DNA from: Desulfovibrio sp.
Lineage (GTDB): Bacteria > Desulfobacterota > Desulfovibrionia > Desulfovibrionales > Desulfovibrionaceae
Reading direction: 5' to 3'
Length of the DNA: 64,000 nt
Assembly: GCA_031287575.1 (NCBI GenBank)
Contig: JAITSV010000011.1
Location: forward strand, 1-64,000
The stretch's first letter is position 1; the number at the start of each line of letters is the position of its first letter. Positions 59,960-64,000 of the stretch are shown here, in pieces. Below the pieces are notes generated by a model. It searched no databases. It had not been told where the DNA came from and saw nothing but the letters and a program-made list of their open reading frames with translations. The position numbers and the translations under genes are program-made.

Positions 59960-60245
59960 GCGGTACTTCCTTGTCCGGCCCGCCTGATCATGCCGGGCGC
60001 GCTGATTCCGTCGATTCCGCCGATACCAGGGGGCTGGCTCGCTCGATCCCGCCTTGTCCCACAGGACAAACGGGACGAACTGGGAGAGGCATGCCCAATC
60101 CGGGCGGGCGTCGAACCCGGACCGATTCCGGGGTGTGCGGGGCGGGCGGGTTGCCTCGGCACGGCCAGTTCCGCCTTCCGTACCGAAGCGGTTCCTGTGC
60201 CACCCCCTGTGCCCCCCTGTGCCCCGCTAACGCGGTGGGCCGGGC
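59960..60245. other. Gap between cheA and cheY
   Basis: 286 bp without a gene; contains short repeats of cgattccg type (about 60006-60030). The distance suggests that cheA can be transcribed from its own promoter here. Confidence 0.35.
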
Positions 60246-60608
60246 CTAGCCGAGCACCTTCTTGACCACGGCCAGCAACTGTTCCGGCTGGAACGGCTTG
60301 ACGATCCACCCCGTGGCCCCGGCGGCCTTGCCTTCCTGCTTGCGCGTGGCCTGCGATTCGGTGGTCAGCATGACGACGGGAATGAACTTGTACGCGGGAT
60401 TGGCGCGAATCTGCCTGATCAGCTCTATGCCGTCCATGTTGGGCATGTTCAGGTCGGTGATCACCATCTTGATGGGGCCGGAGAGCTTGCTCACCGCATC
60501 CTTGCCGTCCTTGGCCTCGATGACTTCATATCCGGCATTGCGCAGGGTGAAGCCTACCATCTGCCGGATGCTCGCCGAATCGTCCACCGTCATGATGAGC
60601 TTGCTCAT
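60246..60608 (-). CDS. cheY: Chemotaxis response regulator CheY
   Basis: Single receiver domain, 120 residues, with the acidic pair Asp9/Asp10, the phosphorylated Asp52 in TDLNMPNMDG, the Thr in MLTTES and the Lys in IVKPF. It controls the flagellar switch or another output; position between cheA and the receptor-like genes fits a chemotaxis cluster. Confidence 0.96.
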   Translation of the reverse strand: MSKLIMTVDDSASIRQMVGFTLRNAGYEVIEAKDGKDAVSKLSGPIKMVITDLNMPNMDGIELIRQIRANPAYKFIPVVMLTTESQATRKQEGKAAGATGWIVKPFQPEQLLAVVKKVLG

Positions 60609-60726
60609 GAGATCCCTCGTGCTCGAATGTTCGGAGTTGGCGGTTCAGCGCCGGGCGTGGCTGACGGCGACATCCCCATGGCCGGTGTCGGCCTGTCGGT
60701 CATGTCAGACCTGATGGGCCGCACGG

Positions 60727-60773
60727 CCCAGTCGGGCCAACGAGCCCAGTCGGGCCAACGAACCCAGTCGGGC
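60727..60773. repeat. 18-bp tandem repeat, 2.6 copies
   Basis: cccagtcgggccaacgag, then the same unit ending in aa, then a partial copy, upstream of cheY. Confidence 0.8.
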
Positions 60774-60813
60774 GCCCGGCGGGCATCGCGGAGGGGGCCG
60801 CGATGCCGCGTAT

Positions 60814-62625
60814 TCAGAAAAGTTCCACGTTGTCGCCGTAGCCGTCCCCGGTTCCGTCGGCGGGAGCGTCTTGCGCCGCATGGCCACCGCCCAGCACGCG
60901 GCCATGCAGTACCCGTTCCTGCTCCATGGTATAGCGGTCCCGCATGGCGGACAGACGGTGCGATGCAGCCGCCCGCGCCGAGGCGGGCACCCGTTCCCGC
61001 AGCGATGCCGCCATCCCGCCCATGTCGCCGGCGGCATCGGAAAGCCCGGCCACCACCTGCGCATCGAAATCCAGCCCCTTCACCGCGTGGTCCACCCGGG
61101 CGGCCAGTTCGGCGCAGGCCATGCCCACCCTGGCGAACAGGCGCGCGGCCTCGCCGTTCACCTCGCGCAGGCCGTGGGTAAGCCCTTCCAGTTCGGCGGA
61201 AATCTCCGACACCCGCGAGGAGTCGAGATAGGCGGTGGCGTACGTCTTGAGCTGCCCGGCCACGCCGTCCACCTCGCGCAGCAGGGTAGCCAGGGCCATG
61301 GTGCTTTCGCCCGCGTCCTGCGACAGCCGCTGGATGGACGAGGCCAGCACCCCCAGGGCCTTGCCCTTTTCGCCGGTATGGGCGGCGCGGATGCTGGCGT
61401 TGAGCGCAATGAGCTCTATCTCGTCGCCGACGTCTTCTATATCTTCAAGGAAAGCGCTCATCTGCGCAACCATTTCGGCCACCTCGACCATGACGTGGCC
61501 CATGCGCTCGCCCTGCTCCGCCAGGGTCAGCATGCGCGTGGCGATTTCCGTCACGCTGCGCTCCATGTGGTCGAGCACGGCAGTGCCGCCGCAGCCTTCG
61601 CCCAGGCACGTCTCGTCGGAAAAGCCGCCGGTGCGCTGGCCCACCCCGCGCACGCTGGCGGCAATGGCCGTCAACTCGCGCCGCAAGGTGGAAACGGCAT
61701 CGGAAAAGCTGACCCTGGCGTTTTCCAACTGGGCCTGTTGCAGGGCGCAGATGTCGGCGGCCACGGCCAGTTCAACGGCCACGGCCTCGTCGGCAGCGGG
61801 ATCTTCCGGGGTGCTGGCGGAGGAACTGGCGGGGGAACCCTCCAGGCCCGAGCGGGCGTCGGCCAGGGCCTCCTCCACGTGTTCCACCTGCTGGCGCACG
61901 ATGTCGTGAAACTGCAGGGAACCGATGATGCGCCCCATGGAGGCGGCAATGTCCGTCGTGTGCCCGCGCACGTCTTCCGAGGCCTTGCGGCTGCCCTCGG
62001 CCACTTCGTGCAGGGTGTCCATGTTGTCACGGATGGAGCTGAACACGGAATAGGCGCATTCGCGCTGCATCTCGTGCATCTCGCGGGTGCTGGCCTCGGC
62101 CTTTTCGGCCAGGGTGTCCAGCGTCTTGGCCTGCTGCATGATGCGGTCGGAATATTCGACGATCTTGTAGCCCAGTTTTTCCACGTCGTCGGCAAGGGTG
62201 CTGAAACCGCGCCCGTCGGAGCCCAGGCGGGCGCTTTCGATGCGCGTGGAAATGCCCAGCATCTGCAGGGTGCGCACCACCCGGGCGTAGTCGCGTATGG
62301 ATTTGGAAAGTTCGTGCACCAGTTCGCGGGCGCGGGCCAGCATGGCGAGGTCCGCGGCATCATCGTCCACGTGGCAGAGGGTCTGCATGGCGTCCAGTTC
62401 CGCCACCAGCTCTTCCAGAATGTGGCGCACGGTGTCGCCCGAGGCGATGTGGTTCAGCTTCTGGCTGTCCGCGGCGATATCCTGCACCCGCATGGCCACG
62501 TCCTGCAATTCCGCGCCAAGGGCAAGAAAATCGTCTTCGCGCCGCTGCACCAGCAGGGCAAGCCCGCTGCCCACACGCCCAAGCCGCTCCCGCACCTCGC
62601 GCGCCAGCGCCGTGTATTCCTGCAT
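60814..62625 (-). CDS. Soluble chemoreceptor-like protein
   Basis: 603 residues, almost all coiled coil, no transmembrane helix, so cytoplasmic. Two segments resemble receptor signalling tips: STRIESARLGSDGRGFS (about 126-142) and IALNASIRAAHTGEKGKA (about 403-420). Between them is LQFHDIVRQQ (about 236), a motif that recurs in chemotaxis proteins of related bacteria. An insert of about 60 residues near 265 is Ala/Pro-rich. It could be a receptor, or a scaffold or phosphatase-like partner of CheA. ATG at 62625. Confidence 0.75.
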   Translation of the reverse strand: MQEYTALAREVRERLGRVGSGLALLVQRREDDFLALGAELQDVAMRVQDIAADSQKLNHIASGDTVRHILEELVAELDAMQTLCHVDDDAADLAMLARARELVHELSKSIRDYARVVRTLQMLGISTRIESARLGSDGRGFSTLADDVEKLGYKIVEYSDRIMQQAKTLDTLAEKAEASTREMHEMQRECAYSVFSSIRDNMDTLHEVAEGSRKASEDVRGHTTDIAASMGRIIGSLQFHDIVRQQVEHVEEALADARSGLEGSPASSSASTPEDPAADEAVAVELAVAADICALQQAQLENARVSFSDAVSTLRRELTAIAASVRGVGQRTGGFSDETCLGEGCGGTAVLDHMERSVTEIATRMLTLAEQGERMGHVMVEVAEMVAQMSAFLEDIEDVGDEIELIALNASIRAAHTGEKGKALGVLASSIQRLSQDAGESTMALATLLREVDGVAGQLKTYATAYLDSSRVSEISAELEGLTHGLREVNGEAARLFARVGMACAELAARVDHAVKGLDFDAQVVAGLSDAAGDMGGMAASLRERVPASARAAASHRLSAMRDRYTMEQERVLHGRVLGGGHAAQDAPADGTGDGYGDNVELF

Positions 62626-62957
62626 CTGCGTCCCGTCTCCAGTGGTTCTGCATCCCCGCGATGCCCAGACTGCCGCGGCGTCATGCCTGCCGCGCCAGAG
62701 TACCCTGCCATGTCACGGTCCCCAGCCCTGTCCGGCCGTGCGGAGCGCCCGAAAGCCGTCGCGCCCGGCCGCCTTCGCCTCCCCCGGGCGACCGGATTCC
62801 GCCATCCCGCGCGAGCGTGCCGCCCGACGCCCCGCCCGTGCGCACGGGCAAGGGCATGAGCAAATGCATGGTACCGCACCGCCCATCGTGTTTAAAGTAT
62901 AAAATAGAGGCGCCCCCGCGAGAAAACGCCCCGTTTCCGCCAATGGGCATTACACGG
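62626..62957. other. Gap between the receptor-like gene and the H-NOX receptor
   Basis: 332 bp without a supported gene. On the minus strand there is a TATACT box (62901-62896) in an AT-rich patch about 270 bp upstream of the receptor-like gene, a possible -10 element without a clear -35. Confidence 0.4.
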
Positions 62958-64000
62958 TCAGTCCAGAAAGCGGATTTCCGCCCGTGCCACATGTTCGCTC
63001 TGCGGAGTCAGTCTGACGTCCACCTTCCGCTTCATGAAGTCGGCCGCGCCAAGGATGATTCCTTCGAAGTATTCGAACAACGCGCGGGATGAGCGATAGG
63101 TCATCACGAGAGTGTTGCCCTTGTCTTCATAGGTGAACGCTGGAGGATTGATGCCGGGGTAGTCCTTGGTGAGCTGCTTGTGCAGTGCATCCATGCCCAG
63201 GTACAGTTCCTTCAGGTCGCTGGTCTTGAAATAACGGCGGTACATCCGGTAGAAGCCATCCATGGTGTAACGCCCCAGCTTGCGGAACACCTCTTTGGTC
63301 GAGTCGCCCGTGATGCGCGAAAGCTCATGGGCCATCTGCTTCAGCACCTGGTCCGGGTAGTTGGCGGTAGCCAGGAACACGGGGTTGCCCATGGCCTCCA
63401 GCATCTTGGCCACCACATCGCGCCCGTAGTTGCCCACGGCGAATTCCTGCATCAGCTTGGGCAGCACTCCGCGCATCTGCCCCTGCGACTTCCACAGCTT
63501 GGTGGCGTCCACCTTGGCCTCGCTGAAGCGCACGGCCAGGGTCAGCAGTTCCTGCGAAAGCCCGGCCAGGTCACGCGTTGCCGCCGAGGCCTGCACCGCG
63601 CCCGTTTCCGATTCACCGGCCACCGTGGCGATGGCCTCCACCGCGCCGGTGACCTCCTCCGCCGAGGCGGACTGCTGTTCCGCCGCCGTGGCGATCTGGG
63701 CTATCCGCTCCACCATGTCCTGTATGCGCACGGTAATGCGGCTGATGGCCTGCCCGGCTTCATTGGAAAGGCGCGTGCTTTCCGTCACTTGTCCGCCCGT
63801 CACCTGCATGGACTGCATGGCGTCGTGCGAACGCTGCTGGATGGTGTGCACGGCCTGTTCCACTTCCTTGGTGGCGGACATGGTCTTTTCGGCCAGCTTG
63901 CGCACCTCGTCGGCCACCACGGCAAAACCGCGCCCGGCGTCACCGGCGCGGGCCGCCTCGATGGCGGCGTTCAGCGCCAGCAGGTTGGTCTGGTCGGCGA
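62958..64000 (-). CDS. Methyl-accepting chemotaxis protein with C-terminal H-NOX domain (3' part)
   Basis: The gene continues beyond the right edge; 346 residues are visible. First comes the receptor signalling tip ([20 protein letters not shown] and onward) and the methylation helix. After it, from 63476 to the stop at 62958, a complete heme NO/oxygen-binding (H-NOX) domain follows: start [12 protein letters not shown], the proximal heme ligand His in MDALHKQL (codon 63182-63180) and the YxSxR heme-propionate motif as YRSSR (63098-63084). It would couple heme-bound gas (NO, perhaps O2 or CO) to CheA. It is upstream of the che genes on the same strand. Confidence 0.9.
   Translation of the reverse strand, partial: ADQTNLLALNAAIEAARAGDAGRGFAVVADEVRKLAEKTMSATKEVEQAVHTIQQRSHDAMQSMQVTGGQVTESTRLSNEAGQAISRITVRIQDMVERIAQIATAAEQQSASAEEVTGAVEAIATVAGESETGAVQASAATRDLAGLSQELLTLAVRFSEAKVDATKLWKSQGQMRGVLPKLMQEFAVGNYGRDVVAKMLEAMGNPVFLATANYPDQVLKQMAHELSRITGDSTKEVFRKLGRYTMDGFYRMYRRYFKTSDLKELYLGMDALHKQLTKDYPGINPPAFTYEDKGNTLVMTYRSSRALFEYFEGIILGAADFMKRKVDVRLTPQSEHVARAEIRFLD

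Overview
The window looks like a chromosomal segment of a GC-rich sulfate-reducing deltaproteobacterium of the family Desulfovibrionaceae, close to Desulfovibrio (Nitratidesulfovibrio) vulgaris. The basis is the gene content (low-molecular-weight assimilatory-type sulfite reductase, family II Mn-dependent pyrophosphatase, mannose-type PTS genes beside rpoN-hpf-ptsN-rapZ), the GC-rich codon use and the H-NOX-linked chemotaxis genes. It is almost all housekeeping and cell-envelope genes. I see no prophage, no complete IS element and no CRISPR array.

Layout. 1-5.2 kb (minus strand): aroQ-efp-ftsK-lolA. 5.5-6.3 kb: engB (plus). 6.5-9.0 kb: a small conserved gene followed by lptF-lptG. 9.3-12.6 kb (plus): uppP, a tRNA-Met(CAT) with a clear promoter, an NRAMP metal transporter and a small membrane protein. 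13.0-23.8 kb (minus): one long gene string, kdsA-kdsC-lptC-lptA-lptB-rpoN-hpf-ptsN-rapZ-EIIA-EIIB-EIIC-ppaC. It combines Kdo synthesis and LPS transport with sigma-54, ribosome hibernation and PTS phosphorelay functions. EIIC is split by a frameshift at a run of nine T. 24.3-31.2 kb: pyrG, purQ, three small conserved genes, gpmI and rsfS. 31.4-41.6 kb: a nitroreductase, phenylacetate-CoA ligase (paaK), a ferredoxin and a GltD-like flavoprotein, an ACT-domain protein, a molybdopterin oxidoreductase, nadE and dapB. 41.7-54.9 kb: ligA, a glycosyltransferase, a K+ channel, uvrB, aat-clpA-clpS (the N-degron pathway), a CYTH protein and crcB-DUF190. 55-64 kb (minus): sulfite reductase, then cheB-cheR-cheA-cheY, a soluble chemoreceptor-like protein and the 3' part of a chemoreceptor ending in an H-NOX heme domain.

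Genes that act together: kdsA/kdsC with lptA/B/C/F/G and lolA (outer-membrane biogenesis); clpS-clpA-aat (N-end-rule proteolysis); hpf and rsfS (ribosome silencing); rpoN, ptsN, rapZ and the EIIA/B/C genes (nitrogen/carbon phosphorelay); the che genes with the H-NOX receptor (probable NO or redox-linked taxis).

Most worth a second look: the receptor with a C-terminal H-NOX domain; the T9 frameshift in EIIC; an Asp-to-Ala change in the second Walker B of ClpA; an AT-rich mosaic block inside ligA; a 145-bp MITE-like hairpin; other long hairpins; and many short tandem repeats with a 9-bp period. Start codons are uncertain for ftsK, lptF and clpS.
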